Positions 1-9,146 of a stretch of 64,000 nucleotides of DNA are shown here, piece after piece. The stretch covers positions 24,804 through 88,803 of the forward strand of contig JAJYHX010000008.1 in assembly GCA_021784575.1 (NCBI GenBank), given 5' to 3'. The stretch comes from Nitrospirota bacterium (lineage in GTDB: Bacteria; Nitrospirota; JACRHJ01). The position numbers and the translations under genes are program-made. The notes beneath the pieces were generated by a model. That model was not told the DNA's origin and ran no database searches. It saw only the letters and a list, made by a program, of their open reading frames with translations. Position 1 is the first letter of the stretch. Each line of letters opens with the position of its first letter.

Positions 1-101
1 TTTTCCAAAAAGACCTGCTTGCTCGCCGGAAAGAACAGGTCGTATTTATCCAATACAAGTTCGTTGAATTTAGCAAGCTGTTCCCGAGTAATGGTCGGCA
101 A
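1..101 (-). CDS. CheR-type chemotaxis methyltransferase, N-terminal fragment
   Basis: Only the first ~33 codons are inside the window. The reading frame starts at a TTG one base after the MCP stop codon, with an AGGAG ribosome-binding site five bases upstream. The peptide (PTITREQLAKFNELV, then a YDLFFPASK stretch) resembles the N-terminal helical domain of CheR methyltransferases, where a Tyr-Phe-Pro/Lys pattern follows the first helix. CheR would methylate glutamates on the MCP encoded just upstream. The catalytic SAM domain is outside the window, so the call rests on a short match and on context. Confidence 0.6.
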   Translation of the reverse strand, partial: MPTITREQLAKFNELVLDKYDLFFPASKQVFLE

Positions 102-102
102 C

Positions 103-2610
103 TTAACTCCTCGCCGGCTGGTACGCTATCCCCTGCATTACCTTGTAGGCCTCGCAGTGCATGCAATTCGCAAGTTTCGCCCTCGCATCGCCCTGCTGAA
201 CACCTTTGCACCACGTGCCGCTTATAAGCCAACAGCGTTTTTCCGGGTTTTGATATGCCGGGCATTTCAGTCTGAAATCGGTGGCGCAGTGCATGACGTC
301 CCAGCAATTGACGTTAATATCCTTGGTCTTGAATATGCTTATCGCTCTCTGAAGGGACTCCGCCTGGTACGTCAGGTTTTCGGCGGCGGAACTCATCTGC
401 TTGACTGCGCCCAGATTCTCCCTTGCAATATCCGAGATATTCTCGACCGCTTTTACGACCAATTCGCCTCCGCGTTTCTGTTCGGCGGTTGCATTTGCCA
501 CTATCTGAGTCATGGAATTCATGTTTTCTACAGCTTTTATTATCTGCGCGCTTCCGGCCGCCTGTTCTTTTGTCGCCAAGGACACCTGACCTGTAACACG
601 GTTCATGTCTTCCGCTGCTATCCTTATCTGCTTGCCGCCGTCAGACTGCTCTTTCATCGCTCCCGCAAGCTGCCGGGCGATGGCATTCATATTCTCCACG
701 GACTTTTTTATCTGATCCGAACTGGCCACCTGTTCCTTCACTGCCCCCGTTACTTCATTAGTCGCGGCGTTCATATTCTCGACCGCCTTAAGCACCTGTA
801 CGGCTCCGGATGCCTGCTCGGATGATGCCTTGTTTATCTCCGTCATAAGGCGGTTGGTGGCGCCCACGCTTTCCAATATTCGGGCCAGCGAAGCCCCGGC
901 CTTGTCCGCAAGCTTCTTGCCCTCAAGGGTTTCAGCGACCCCTGCCTCGGCGGTCCTGACAGCCTGCCCGGTTTCTTCCTGAACCTGTTTTATTACCTCT
1001 CCTATCTCTTTCGTGGCCACTACCGACCGCTCGGCCAGCTTGCGCACTTCGTCAGCCACAACGGCGAATCCCCTGCCTGCATCGCCCGCCCTGGCGGCCT
1101 CTATCGCCGCGTTCAGCGCAAGAAGGTTGGTCTGATCCGCTATCTCCTCTATCACTCCAACTATCTTGCCTATCTCTTCCGAGCGTTTGCCTAAACCGCT
1201 CATAACCTCAGAAGTGGCATTCATGGTCCGGGTAATACGATTTATCCCATCCATGGTAAGCTCTACCGCCTCACTTCCGGCCTTTGCAACCTCAGCCGCT
1301 TTCTGTGATATGTCATCCGCCTCGGAAACATTCAGCGCTACCCGCTTAATTGAGGCAGCCATCTCTTCTATAGTTGCCGTGGTCTCGGATACCGTGCTGG
1401 AAAGCTTGGCTGCGTTCTTCCCTACCTGGCCTATAGAGGCGACCATCTGCTCGATGGTGGCCGAGGTCTCTTCCACATACGATGAAAGCCCCTCGGAGTC
1501 TTTCGCAACCTGGTCTATAGAGGCCGTCATCTGCTCAATGGTAGCCGATGTCTCTGACACAGACGATGCCATGGACTGGCTGTTTTTTGCGACCTGCTCT
1601 ATTGAGGCGACCATCTGGTTTATGCTTGCAGAGGTTTCATCTACGTTAGAGGCGAGTTGTTCTGCATTCTGGGCGACACCCTGTATGGATGCGGCCATTT
1701 CCTCCATGCTGGAAGAAGTCTCATCGGCCGCACTTGCCTGGGTTGCCGCACCCTTGTTTATCTGTTGCGCGCCTTTCCCTACCTGGTCCGCCGCTGATGC
1801 GACCTGCGCTGCAGTCTGGTTTGCCGTCTCGACCATCTCACTGAGACCGACTACCATTTTATTAATCGTTTCTCCCAGCGTGCCAAATTCATCCTTTGAA
1901 TGCATCTTGATTCTCTGCGTAAGATCACCTTTGGCTATCATGTCGGCAATCCGTATGTTCTCCTCCAACGGTTTCGTTATGCTCCTGGTTATCAAGACCG
2001 CTATAATCGCGCCGATGAATATTGAGATAATCGTCATTATATACATAACCTTCTCAACTCCGGACAACGACAATGCTATACCGGCCGACGCCGCATCAAG
2101 CTTGTCTATCTGCGTTTTTTTGAGTTCGTCCATGCTTTTGGCAAGAGTAACGGCGGTATTGTCGAAACCTGCCATCTTTTTATTGCCGGCGTCAATACCG
2201 TTGGCAATATAGGTACTGGCCATGTCTTGCCCGGCGTCATAATAACTATTGAAATTAGCCTGCAAATCATCCATTCTTGCAAGCGCAGTTTTGTCGTTCT
2301 CCCTTTTGAATATCTTTCTGAATTTGTTTACGCCCGACTCGAAATGTTTGGCGTATACCTGCGCTTCCTTGAAGCCGCCCGGGTTATGCGTTGCGGAAAC
2401 ATCCGTTAAATACTGATTTACCTGAATTATGTCGTTTGACATTTCATCGGCCAGAATGGCGAATGGCACAGTTTCGTTATTGACCTTCGTTGAATTGTTT
2501 TTGACAGTTGTAAGCGTGGTGTTGGTTATGCCTGCAACTACTGCCAGGATTAACAGTATTGCCCCGAACCCAATTCCGAGCCTCATGCCGATTTTCATTC
2601 TATTTAACAT
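103..2610 (-). CDS. Methyl-accepting chemotaxis protein with C-terminal two-CW cysteine module
   Basis: An 835-residue transmembrane chemoreceptor. A membrane segment at about residues 7-29 is followed by a periplasmic helical sensor domain, a second membrane segment at about 187-207 and a HAMP domain. A long coiled coil carries the diagnostic signalling tip ([15 protein letters not shown]...[15 protein letters not shown]). Residues 296-435 are five consecutive 28-residue repeats (each beginning [DSE]ET[ST]), that is, four heptads each, which lengthen the coiled coil. The C-terminus has a cysteine-rich module with Cys at 769, 775, 783, 793, 801, 816 and 819 (CW..., CPAY, CW, CMHC). It follows cheA and cheW and precedes cheR in one operon. 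The ligand is unknown. Confidence 0.95.
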   Translation of the reverse strand: MLNRMKIGMRLGIGFGAILLILAVVAGITNTTLTTVKNNSTKVNNETVPFAILADEMSNDIIQVNQYLTDVSATHNPGGFKEAQVYAKHFESGVNKFRKIFKRENDKTALARMDDLQANFNSYYDAGQDMASTYIANGIDAGNKKMAGFDNTAVTLAKSMDELKKTQIDKLDAASAGIALSLSGVEKVMYIMTIISIFIGAIIAVLITRSITKPLEENIRIADMIAKGDLTQRIKMHSKDEFGTLGETINKMVVGLSEMVETANQTAAQVASAADQVGKGAQQINKGAATQASAADETSSSMEEMAASIQGVAQNAEQLASNVDETSASINQMVASIEQVAKNSQSMASSVSETSATIEQMTASIDQVAKDSEGLSSYVEETSATIEQMVASIGQVGKNAAKLSSTVSETTATIEEMAASIKRVALNVSEADDISQKAAEVAKAGSEAVELTMDGINRITRTMNATSEVMSGLGKRSEEIGKIVGVIEEIADQTNLLALNAAIEAARAGDAGRGFAVVADEVRKLAERSVVATKEIGEVIKQVQEETGQAVRTAEAGVAETLEGKKLADKAGASLARILESVGATNRLMTEINKASSEQASGAVQVLKAVENMNAATNEVTGAVKEQVASSDQIKKSVENMNAIARQLAGAMKEQSDGGKQIRIAAEDMNRVTGQVSLATKEQAAGSAQIIKAVENMNSMTQIVANATAEQKRGGELVVKAVENISDIARENLGAVKQMSSAAENLTYQAESLQRAISIFKTKDINVNCWDVMHCATDFRLKCPAYQNPEKRCWLISGTWCKGVQQGDARAKLANCMHCEAYKVMQGIAYQPARS

Positions 2611-2644
2611 TGCTCCCCTCCCGGCTGTTTACTCAGTTTTTATC

Positions 2645-3247
2645 TCAGACTTTTATGTCCTTCCATATCACGTTTTCAAAATCAAGCAGTATAATAAGCC
2701 GTCCATCAATTTTGCCGACGCCCTTTATATATCCATTTCCAGCGCCTGATATTTCTTCCGGAGGCGGCTCCACCACATCTCCCGGCATCTTGAACACCTG
2801 GAATACCCTGTCAACCAGAAGTCCGAGCGCCTTGCCGCCGCCGGTCGCTTGGTCGCCGACCTCAACTACTATTATCCTTGAATCCTTCGTCACACTGGAA
2901 TCCCCCATGCCAATTCTGACCTTAAGGTCCATCACGGGGATTATGCGGCCCCTAAGGTTTATAACGCCCCTGACGTGCGCAGGGGCGTTTGGAACCCAAG
3001 TCCATCTCCCAGCCCTTATAATCTCCTGAACCCGCACTATTTCCAGTGCATATTCCTCCTGGTCCAGGAAAAAACCCACAAGGTGGAGTATTTCTCCCGT
3101 TGGTTTCATCTGATTACACCTGCCCGTTTCACCATCAGGCTCGTGAGGCGCTTCCGGCGGGATTTCCGACCGCCCCAATATCTCCTCCGCGAGCCCGGAA
3201 GAAGGGAGCTTTATATTACGCTTCTGCTCCGGAAAGCCATCCGTCAT
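2645..3247 (-). CDS. cheW: CheW-like coupling protein
   Basis: A 200-residue adaptor that couples receptors to CheA. The SH3-like CheW fold starts near residue 55 (LVGFFLDQEEYALEIVRVQEI) and includes the conserved segment HVRGVINLRGRIIPVMDL. About 50 extra residues precede the usual start of the family, and part of that N-terminus is probably disordered (Pro/Glu rich). A later start at MKPTGEILHLVGF cannot be excluded. The first codon overlaps the cheA stop by four bases, so the two are translationally coupled. Confidence 0.9.
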   Translation of the reverse strand: MTDGFPEQKRNIKLPSSGLAEEILGRSEIPPEAPHEPDGETGRCNQMKPTGEILHLVGFFLDQEEYALEIVRVQEIIRAGRWTWVPNAPAHVRGVINLRGRIIPVMDLKVRIGMGDSSVTKDSRIIVVEVGDQATGGGKALGLLVDRVFQVFKMPGDVVEPPPEEISGAGNGYIKGVGKIDGRLIILLDFENVIWKDIKV

Positions 3248-4956
3248 CTCATACCTCCCTTAATATCCTGCTTACATGCGGTTTTTTTCACAATGCCTGC
3301 TATGTCAAGTATAAGAACAACCCTTCCGTCCCCAAGAATCGTTGCTCCGGCTATGTTCTCGCCTTCTCCGAGATATTCGTCGAGCGCCTTAATCACTACT
3401 TCCTGCCTGCCCATCAGTCCATCAACCATCAGGGCTGCCAACTTATCGTCTCTCCCTACAACCACCGCGTAGGCGCGCTTGGATGTCACGGCAGTCTCGC
3501 GTCCTGGCTCGCCAGTCCACCCGGATTCCCCCGGATCATCTGATCCGAAAAGCCAGTCGAGCCTGACAAGCGGAAGAACCCTGTCCCTAAGAAAGATTAC
3601 CTCGTCCCCGCTGATGGTCTTTATGTCTTCAGGATTGAGTTTTACGCTCTCTACCACGGAAGAAAGCGGGAGTGCATAAAGCGAACGGCCCGATTTCACC
3701 ATTAGCGCGGAGATTATCGCCAGCGTAAGAGGCAGTTTTATAGTGAACGCTGTGCCCAAGCCGGGCCTGTTATTAACATCGATACTGCCGCCGAGTTTCG
3801 TCACGCCCTTCTTAACCACGTCCAGCCCCACGCCTCTGCCGGATACTTCCGTAACTTTCTTCGCTGTTGAAAATCCGGCCTCAAATATAAGTTCCGTAGC
3901 GTCCTGGTCGCTTAAACCGGATACAAACTCAACCGGGTAGACCTTGGCCGCCTTGGCCCTTACGGCGTTTATATCTATGCCAGCCCCGTCGTCAGCTACT
4001 GTTATGACTATGTGGTTTCCTTCCTGTGCGGCCGAGAGCGTTATCTCTCCTACGCTCGACTTTTTCTTCTGAAGCCTTTCATCCGGCCCTTCTATGCCGT
4101 GATCCACGGCGTTTCGTATGAGGTGTATGAGCGGCTCTCCAATCTCGTCGATAACCGTCTTGTCCAATTCAGTTTCCCCTCCCTGGAAAACAAGGTTTAT
4201 CTCCTTGCCCCTTTCACGGGAGAGATCCCTGACCATCCGCGGGAAGCGCTGAAATACCTGGCGTATCGGCAGCATCCGCACCTTCATTATGGCCTCTTGA
4301 AGCTGGGAGGTTGATTTAAATATTTCCGCCGTCACTTCCGAAAGATTATAAGCCACCGCTTTGTCCAGGTTAAGTTCGCTGAAAATCCTGCTTGTCATTG
4401 CCAGCCTGGTCCTATGGATTATCAGTTCGCCTGCCAGATTGAGCAGATGATCCAAGCGCCCGAAATCGACCTTGAGTATGTTGGATTTATCCGCTATATA
4501 TCTAAAGCTGTCGCTCCTGGATTTGGCTATTGGCGCCGGAGAGCCAACCTCGGCTGCCGAGGTTTCGCCAAGAGCATTTATCTGTTCGGTAAGGTCTATT
4601 TCCGTTTTAGGATTCTCTCTGAGCCGTTCGAGCGCTTCTCTCATGACAGCGACTGCGTCAAACAGCTTCTGGAGTTTTTCGTCGGTTAATCCGGAGCCAT
4701 AGCCATCTTCGAGCAGCTTTTTAAAAATTCCTTCTATATTGTGCACATACTGCTGAAGGGAATCAAAACCCATCATGCCGGAATTCCCTTTAAGGGTATG
4801 CAATGAACCCAACAGGTCTGATATAAGCTCCACGTCAAGACCGCCCTGGCCCAAATATTTCTCCATCTCCATGAGCGAGGAGTCGAGCTTGTCTATGTGC
4901 CCGATGGCGTCTTCAAAAAATTCATTTATAAGGCCGGAAGTATCTAAGTCTTCCAT
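3244..4956 (-). CDS. cheA: Chemotaxis histidine kinase CheA, without a P2 domain
   Basis: A 570-residue cytoplasmic kinase. It opens with an HPt domain whose phospho-accepting His53 lies in SLHTLKGNSGMMGF. A short acidic linker (about 115-150) leads straight to the dimerisation helices (near 160-210), then the HATPase domain (NAVDHGIEGPDER N-box, ADDGAGID G1 box, GRGVGLDVV G2 box) and a C-terminal CheW-like regulatory domain. No room is left for the P2 CheY/CheB-binding domain of enteric CheA. It follows two single-domain receivers, which are the obvious phosphoryl acceptors. Confidence 0.95.
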   Translation of the reverse strand: MEDLDTSGLINEFFEDAIGHIDKLDSSLMEMEKYLGQGGLDVELISDLLGSLHTLKGNSGMMGFDSLQQYVHNIEGIFKKLLEDGYGSGLTDEKLQKLFDAVAVMREALERLRENPKTEIDLTEQINALGETSAAEVGSPAPIAKSRSDSFRYIADKSNILKVDFGRLDHLLNLAGELIIHRTRLAMTSRIFSELNLDKAVAYNLSEVTAEIFKSTSQLQEAIMKVRMLPIRQVFQRFPRMVRDLSRERGKEINLVFQGGETELDKTVIDEIGEPLIHLIRNAVDHGIEGPDERLQKKKSSVGEITLSAAQEGNHIVITVADDGAGIDINAVRAKAAKVYPVEFVSGLSDQDATELIFEAGFSTAKKVTEVSGRGVGLDVVKKGVTKLGGSIDVNNRPGLGTAFTIKLPLTLAIISALMVKSGRSLYALPLSSVVESVKLNPEDIKTISGDEVIFLRDRVLPLVRLDWLFGSDDPGESGWTGEPGRETAVTSKRAYAVVVGRDDKLAALMVDGLMGRQEVVIKALDEYLGEGENIAGATILGDGRVVLILDIAGIVKKTACKQDIKGGMR

Positions 4957-4963
4957 TTCTCTC

Positions 4964-5356
4964 CTATACGGCTACTTTTTGTATTCCCGAGAATATTCTC
5001 TCTATCAGGCTATGCAGTTCCGCCGGCTGAAAAGGCTTTTTAACGTATCCTTTTGCGCCAAGAGACAGTCCGCGCAGGGTGTCCTCCTCCTTGCCTTCGG
5101 TGCTCACGATGATTATGGGCGGGGCCTTGAAGTCCGCTTCTTTGCTTAAGGCCTCCATGAACTGAAGACCGTTCATTACCGGCATGTTTATATCCAGAAG
5201 GATAAGCTCTATGGCTTCTTCCTGGGAAAGCTTATCCAGAGCCTCAATCCCGTTCATGGCCGAGATAAGCTGACAGTCCTTATAGCGCATAAATACCAGC
5301 TTGTACATCTGGTGCAAAAGGCTTGAGTCGTCCACTATCAGGATTTTCTTGAGCAT
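4964..5356 (-). CDS. Single-domain response regulator (CheY-like)
   Basis: A 130-residue stand-alone receiver domain. The acidic pair (ILIVDDSS), the phospho-acceptor Asp in LILLDINMPVMNG, the switch Ser/Thr in IIVSTEGKEED and the Lys in YVKKPFQP are all present. It lies 7 bp upstream of cheA on the same transcript and is the most likely CheY of this system. No output domain is present, so it should act by protein contact. Whether the target is a flagellar motor or a regulatory partner is not visible here. Confidence 0.9.
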   Translation of the reverse strand: MLKKILIVDDSSLLHQMYKLVFMRYKDCQLISAMNGIEALDKLSQEEAIELILLDINMPVMNGLQFMEALSKEADFKAPPIIIVSTEGKEEDTLRGLSLGAKGYVKKPFQPAELHSLIERIFSGIQKVAV

Positions 5357-5370
5357 TTTGTCCCCCCCCC

Positions 5371-5769
5371 CTATTCCACAGAAGCCGGACCCGGCACCGG
5401 AATCCCAAGACGGTTCACCATCATCAGCAGGTGGTCAATATCCACCGGTTTTTCATAATAGTGATATGCTCCCCGCTTGAACGCTTCCTCTTTTATTTCC
5501 GTAGAACCGTATGCGGTCATAATCATCACCGCCGTCACCGGGTTCAGCTCTTTCACGTATCTTAATAACTCCAGGCCTTCAATACCATACATGCCGCTCA
5601 TACGGATATCCGCTATTACCAGATCAAACGAATACCTGGTCAGAGCCTCTTCTGCGGCCTCTATTTTTGAACAGGTTATGACCTCGACCCCATCGGTCCT
5701 CAGGCAATATGACAAGCTCAGGAGAATGGTCGGCTCATCATCGACGATAAGAATCCTTTTCACCATCAT
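5371..5769 (-). CDS. Single-domain response regulator, NtrC-receiver type
   Basis: A 132-residue receiver with the DD pair (ILIVDDEPTILLSL), phospho-acceptor Asp in LVIADIRMSGMYG, Thr in VMIMTAYGS and Lys in YYEKPVD. It resembles NtrC-type receivers more than CheY but has no AAA+ or DNA-binding domain after it. It is the first gene of the chemosensory operon, starting at ATGATG with an AGGAG ribosome-binding site, directly behind a sigma-54 promoter match. It may be a phosphate sink or link between the upstream kinase and CheA; that role is inferred. Confidence 0.88.
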   Translation of the reverse strand: MMVKRILIVDDEPTILLSLSYCLRTDGVEVITCSKIEAAEEALTRYSFDLVIADIRMSGMYGIEGLELLRYVKELNPVTAVMIMTAYGSTEIKEEAFKRGAYHYYEKPVDIDHLLMMVNRLGIPVPGPASVE

Positions 5770-5807
5770 GCGCTCCTAAATAAATATGGATTGTTGCCAT
5801 GAGATAA

Positions 5808-5823
5808 AGCAATAAGAATGCCA
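5808..5823 (-). promoter_or_regulatory. Sigma-54 (-24/-12) promoter of the chemosensory operon
   Basis: Read on the minus strand the site is TGGCATTCTTATTGCT. It keeps the invariant GG at -24 and GC at -12 with the exact spacing of the TGGCACG-N4-TTGCW consensus. It ends about 39 bp upstream of the first start codon (5769). An NtrC-family activator is encoded just upstream. Confidence 0.75.
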
Positions 5824-5829
5824 TCAGAA

Positions 5830-5906
5830 ATAACACAATAATATCAAGGTGTTATCTGGAAATTTATTATAGGAATTTCAGGGTGTGCGAAAATCGTACA
5901 ATACGA
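5830..5906 (-). promoter_or_regulatory. Two inverted repeats upstream of the sigma-54 promoter, possible activator sites
   Basis: ATAACAC (5830-5836) and GTGTTAT (5849-5855) form a perfect 7-bp dyad with a 12-bp spacer. TCGTA-CAA-TACGA (5894-5906) is a perfect 5-bp dyad about 70 bp upstream of the -24 element, a usual distance for an enhancer site. The second dyad is followed on the minus strand by TTTTC and could instead be a weak terminator of the preceding regulator gene. Confidence 0.35.
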
Positions 5907-5919
5907 CTGTATGGTTTTA

Positions 5920-7275
5920 CTACAGGAGGTTGTGTTTTTTCAGCTTGTTTATCAATGTAGAGCGGCTTATACCCAGGAGTCTGGCGGCAAGGCTCTGGTT
6001 TCCATGGGAGAAACCTATTGTCTTTTTTATATGGTCTTTTTCCAATCTGTCGAGCGAACATGGGGCTGACATATAATTTCCCCTCTCCTCCCGCACCATC
6101 TGCTCACTTTTCCCGAGCAACTCATGCGGCAGATGTTCAGGAGTTATGGCTGGGCCAGGCGACAGTATAACGGCACGCTCAATTACGTTCCGCAGCTCTC
6201 TTATGTTGCCGGGCCATCCGTAGGCAAGCAGATAGCTTTCACCCTCTCTGGAAATTTCGGTTATATTCTTTTTGATTGCCGCGCTTTGCGAGAGAAAATA
6301 TCTCGCCAGATCAAGGACGTCATTCTCTCTTGTCCTGAGCGGCGGCATATGCACCGGCATCACGCATAACCTGTAATAGAGATCCTCCCTGAAGTTCTTG
6401 CGGTTTTCCGGGTCGGACAGGTCTTTGTTGGTTGCTGCCATTATCCGGACATCCACCTTTATGTCCCTCGTCCCGCCCACTCGCCTGAAGGTCTTGGTCT
6501 CTATTACCCTGAGAAGCTTCGGCTGAAGATTCATCGACAACTCGGCTATCTCGTCCAGGAATACCGTTCCACCGTCGGCCACTTCCAGAAGCCCCTTTTT
6601 CATTTCTTTCGCGTCGGTATACGCACCCCTTTCGTGTCCGAAGAGCTCCGACTCCAGGAGATGCTCTGACAGCGAGGCGCAATTGATGTCCAAAAAAGGT
6701 TTGTCCTTCCGAACGCTTAGGCTATGAATGCTCCGCGCCGCAAGCTCCTTGCCGGTGCCGGATTCACCGGTAATTATCACCGTAGTATCCGGATTTTCCG
6801 CGAGCATTTCTATTATCAGGAGCACCTTATGGATTTCCCTGGAGTTTCCGACAATGCCTGTATAGGAATTGTCTTGCCTCATTTTCAGTATCAGGTTTTC
6901 CTTCTTGAGTCCTTGGGTTTCCAACGCCCTTTCCACCGCTATCTCCAGGTCGTCGATGTCAACCGGTTTGGTCAGATAATCATAGGCCCCTTTCCGCATG
7001 GCCTGCACGGCATCCGGCAAATTGGCATAACCTGTGAGCATTATTACCATAATGTCTGGTTGCTCGGCCTTTATCATTTCAAGCGCATGAAGCCCGGTTC
7101 CGTCTGGAAGCCTGTTGTCCAGAATGACCAAATCTGGCCTGATCGCCCATGTCAGCTTAAGTCCCTCCGCTATGGTCGCGGCGGAGGATACGTAAAATCC
7201 TTTCCCCGCAAACAGGTATCCCAGGGACTTGCGTATACTCTCTTCATCGTCGATTATCAATACCGAATGTGGCAT
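5920..7275 (-). CDS. Sigma-54-dependent response regulator, NtrC family
   Basis: A 451-residue transcription activator. The receiver domain (1-120, phospho-acceptor Asp in LVILDNRLPDGTG) is followed by an AAA+ ATPase with Walker A GESGTGKE, Walker B GTVFLDEI and the sigma-54 contact loop, here GAYTDA instead of GAFTGA (a variant seen in many functional members). The C-terminal Fis-type helix-turn-helix is GNQSLAARLLGISRSTLINK. Its start abuts the stop codon of the upstream histidine kinase, so the two form a two-component pair. Exact sigma-54 sites lie upstream of both this operon and the chemosensory operon, making self-activation and control of cheA/cheW/mcp likely. Confidence 0.95.
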   Translation of the reverse strand: MPHSVLIIDDEESIRKSLGYLFAGKGFYVSSAATIAEGLKLTWAIRPDLVILDNRLPDGTGLHALEMIKAEQPDIMVIMLTGYANLPDAVQAMRKGAYDYLTKPVDIDDLEIAVERALETQGLKKENLILKMRQDNSYTGIVGNSREIHKVLLIIEMLAENPDTTVIITGESGTGKELAARSIHSLSVRKDKPFLDINCASLSEHLLESELFGHERGAYTDAKEMKKGLLEVADGGTVFLDEIAELSMNLQPKLLRVIETKTFRRVGGTRDIKVDVRIMAATNKDLSDPENRKNFREDLYYRLCVMPVHMPPLRTRENDVLDLARYFLSQSAAIKKNITEISREGESYLLAYGWPGNIRELRNVIERAVILSPGPAITPEHLPHELLGKSEQMVREERGNYMSAPCSLDRLEKDHIKKTIGFSHGNQSLAARLLGISRSTLINKLKKHNLL

Positions 7276-9021
7276 TTAAGTTCTCTCTGTCGTTACCTGA
7301 ATATAGGGTAAGTTTATATGGACACTCGTGCCTTGACCCGATACGCTATTGACCGCAATCGTACCGTCGTGGTCTTCAATTATTTTGCGGCAGATGGCGA
7401 GTCCGATGCCAGTTCCTTTTTCCTTGGTGGTAAAGAACAGGTCAAATACCTTCGGGAGGTCAGGCCCTGGTATGCCCACTCCCTGATCGGATATTGTTAT
7501 CTTTATTGCTCCGTCTGACCGCCTTGCCGAAATCGTTATATTTCCGCCTGCGTGCGAGGCGTCTATCGCGTTCACCAAGAGATTCAAGAATACCTGCTTT
7601 ATCTGGTTGAGGTCGAGCATCGCTATTTCCAGAGCAGAACATTCTTTTACTACGTTAAGTCCCTTTTCCGTAATCGCCATGAAATGAAATTCCAGGACAT
7701 TTTCTATAAGAGAACATATGTCGACAGGCTGCCTTTGAAGCTTCATTGTCCGGTTGTAAAGCAGCATATCCTCTACGAGCCGGTTAAGTCTGTTCGTCTC
7801 CGAGAGCATAGCTTGCACAAGCGGCCCTATTGGATTCTCATTGCTCGTTTCCCTTGCTATTATCTGGGCAACGGAGGTAATACCGAAAAGCGGGTTCCTT
7901 ATCTCATGCGCGACGCCGGCGGCGACCTTCCCGACCGCCGCAAACCGCTCCTTTTCGCGGAGATCGTCCTGGAGCTTTTTTATCTCGCTTAAGTCCCTGA
8001 ACACCACAATGAAACCTTCCGGATTTCCGTCCCTGGAAATAAGATGATTGTTGTTAAAACCTACCGGTACGGCTCCGTTGGGCGTAATGATTTCCACCTC
8101 CTCGCCTATTATTCTCGGTTTTATCTCCAGCATGCCGGCTGTCTCCGGATAAATGAGCGTTATGTCTTTCCCGATTATTGCCTCGCGGTCGCATCCCAAT
8201 ATCTCGGCCCCGGAGATGTTTATCATCTTTACCCTGCCCGTCAGATCAATAACGAGTAGCCCTGCAGCCATATTAAATATAATGCTGTCAAGCAGGTGCT
8301 CATTCCTCTTTATCCTATCCATGTTTATTATGTTGCTCATTAGACTTGCGGCAGAATTGGCAAACAGGTTTAATGAGTTCAAATTATCCTGGGTTATTGG
8401 TTTCTTGCTCACACGGTTATCGGCGCATATCAAGCCAAAATTCTTTCCCGTAGTATTGGTCTTGTATACCGGGCAATTACCGCATATGTCCATTCTTGCA
8501 AGCATGTTATCGCTCCCCCGGAGCATTCGACAACTATTATCTATAACCCAACAGGACAGATGAGGGCTGTTCCTTGCCGGACAATTCTCGTCGTTGCACC
8601 CAAAATGCTCCCAGCAGACGAGTTGGCGATTTTCCGGGTTGTATGTCTCTAACGGCGCGACAGCTACATCCACGTCGCCTCCTCCGACATGGCCCTTTAT
8701 TACGGCACATAGCGGCTTGGAAGTCGTAAAGGCCTCGTTCTTGTCAAACTTAATAGCCTCCAGCCCAGACACCTCCAACGGAGTCGATAGTACTTCGCCT
8801 ACGGTGCTATGACATGCAATAAGCCGGCGGGTGCCGTCTTTACTGTCTATAAGCCAAAGGCATACCTTATCGAAGCCTATGGCCTCGGCTACCGCCCAAA
8901 CTGATACATTAGCCGCCTCCTGCAAGTCGCTTGAAACCCTTACGCGGTTGGAAAACCAGTTAAGAATAAAAAGCTGGTTTAGTTTTTTCTCATATGACCC
9001 ATCTTTTGACTTTGGCTCCAA
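7276..9021 (-). CDS. Cytoplasmic GAF-PAS sensor histidine kinase with two-CW cysteine module
   Basis: A 581-residue kinase with no membrane segment. An N-terminal GAF-like domain (about 15-230) carries a cysteine-rich insert at residues 136-183 (CWEHFGC, CPAR, CW, C, CGNCPVY), the same layout as the C-terminus of the MCP downstream. A PAS domain (about 245-345), a HisKA domain with His372 in AAGVAHEIRNPL and an HATPase domain (NLLVNAIDAS, GVGIPGPDL, GTGIGLAI) follow. The start is a TTG with AGAGG six bases upstream, about 60 bp below a sigma-54 site. The insert suggests redox or metal sensing; that is inference. Confidence 0.92.
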   Translation of the reverse strand: MEPKSKDGSYEKKLNQLFILNWFSNRVRVSSDLQEAANVSVWAVAEAIGFDKVCLWLIDSKDGTRRLIACHSTVGEVLSTPLEVSGLEAIKFDKNEAFTTSKPLCAVIKGHVGGGDVDVAVAPLETYNPENRQLVCWEHFGCNDENCPARNSPHLSCWVIDNSCRMLRGSDNMLARMDICGNCPVYKTNTTGKNFGLICADNRVSKKPITQDNLNSLNLFANSAASLMSNIINMDRIKRNEHLLDSIIFNMAAGLLVIDLTGRVKMINISGAEILGCDREAIIGKDITLIYPETAGMLEIKPRIIGEEVEIITPNGAVPVGFNNNHLISRDGNPEGFIVVFRDLSEIKKLQDDLREKERFAAVGKVAAGVAHEIRNPLFGITSVAQIIARETSNENPIGPLVQAMLSETNRLNRLVEDMLLYNRTMKLQRQPVDICSLIENVLEFHFMAITEKGLNVVKECSALEIAMLDLNQIKQVFLNLLVNAIDASHAGGNITISARRSDGAIKITISDQGVGIPGPDLPKVFDLFFTTKEKGTGIGLAICRKIIEDHDGTIAVNSVSGQGTSVHINLPYIQVTTERT

Positions 9022-9091
9022 ATTCTACCTCTGATGAAAAGTTATAAGCGAAAGAAATAAATTATCAATCAACTTCAATCATAATTAGTGA

Positions 9092-9107
9092 GGCAATAAA
9101 TATGCCA
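9092..9107 (-). promoter_or_regulatory. Sigma-54 promoter of the histidine kinase/NtrC operon
   Basis: On the minus strand the site reads TGGCATATTTATTGCC. It has the GG and GC dinucleotides and the N4 spacing of the -24/-12 consensus. It lies about 70 bp upstream of the TTG start of the kinase and would make the pair autoregulated. Confidence 0.7.
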
Positions 9108-9146
9108 GTTTTATGCAATTCGAGGACAAATAAGCGATGGAGTGGC

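Noticed and set aside
6600..6640. GAYTDA instead of GAFTGA in the NtrC-type regulator as a sign of lost sigma-54 contact
   Set aside because: Tyr for Phe and Asp for the second Gly occur in many functional family members, and sigma-54 sites are present in the locus.
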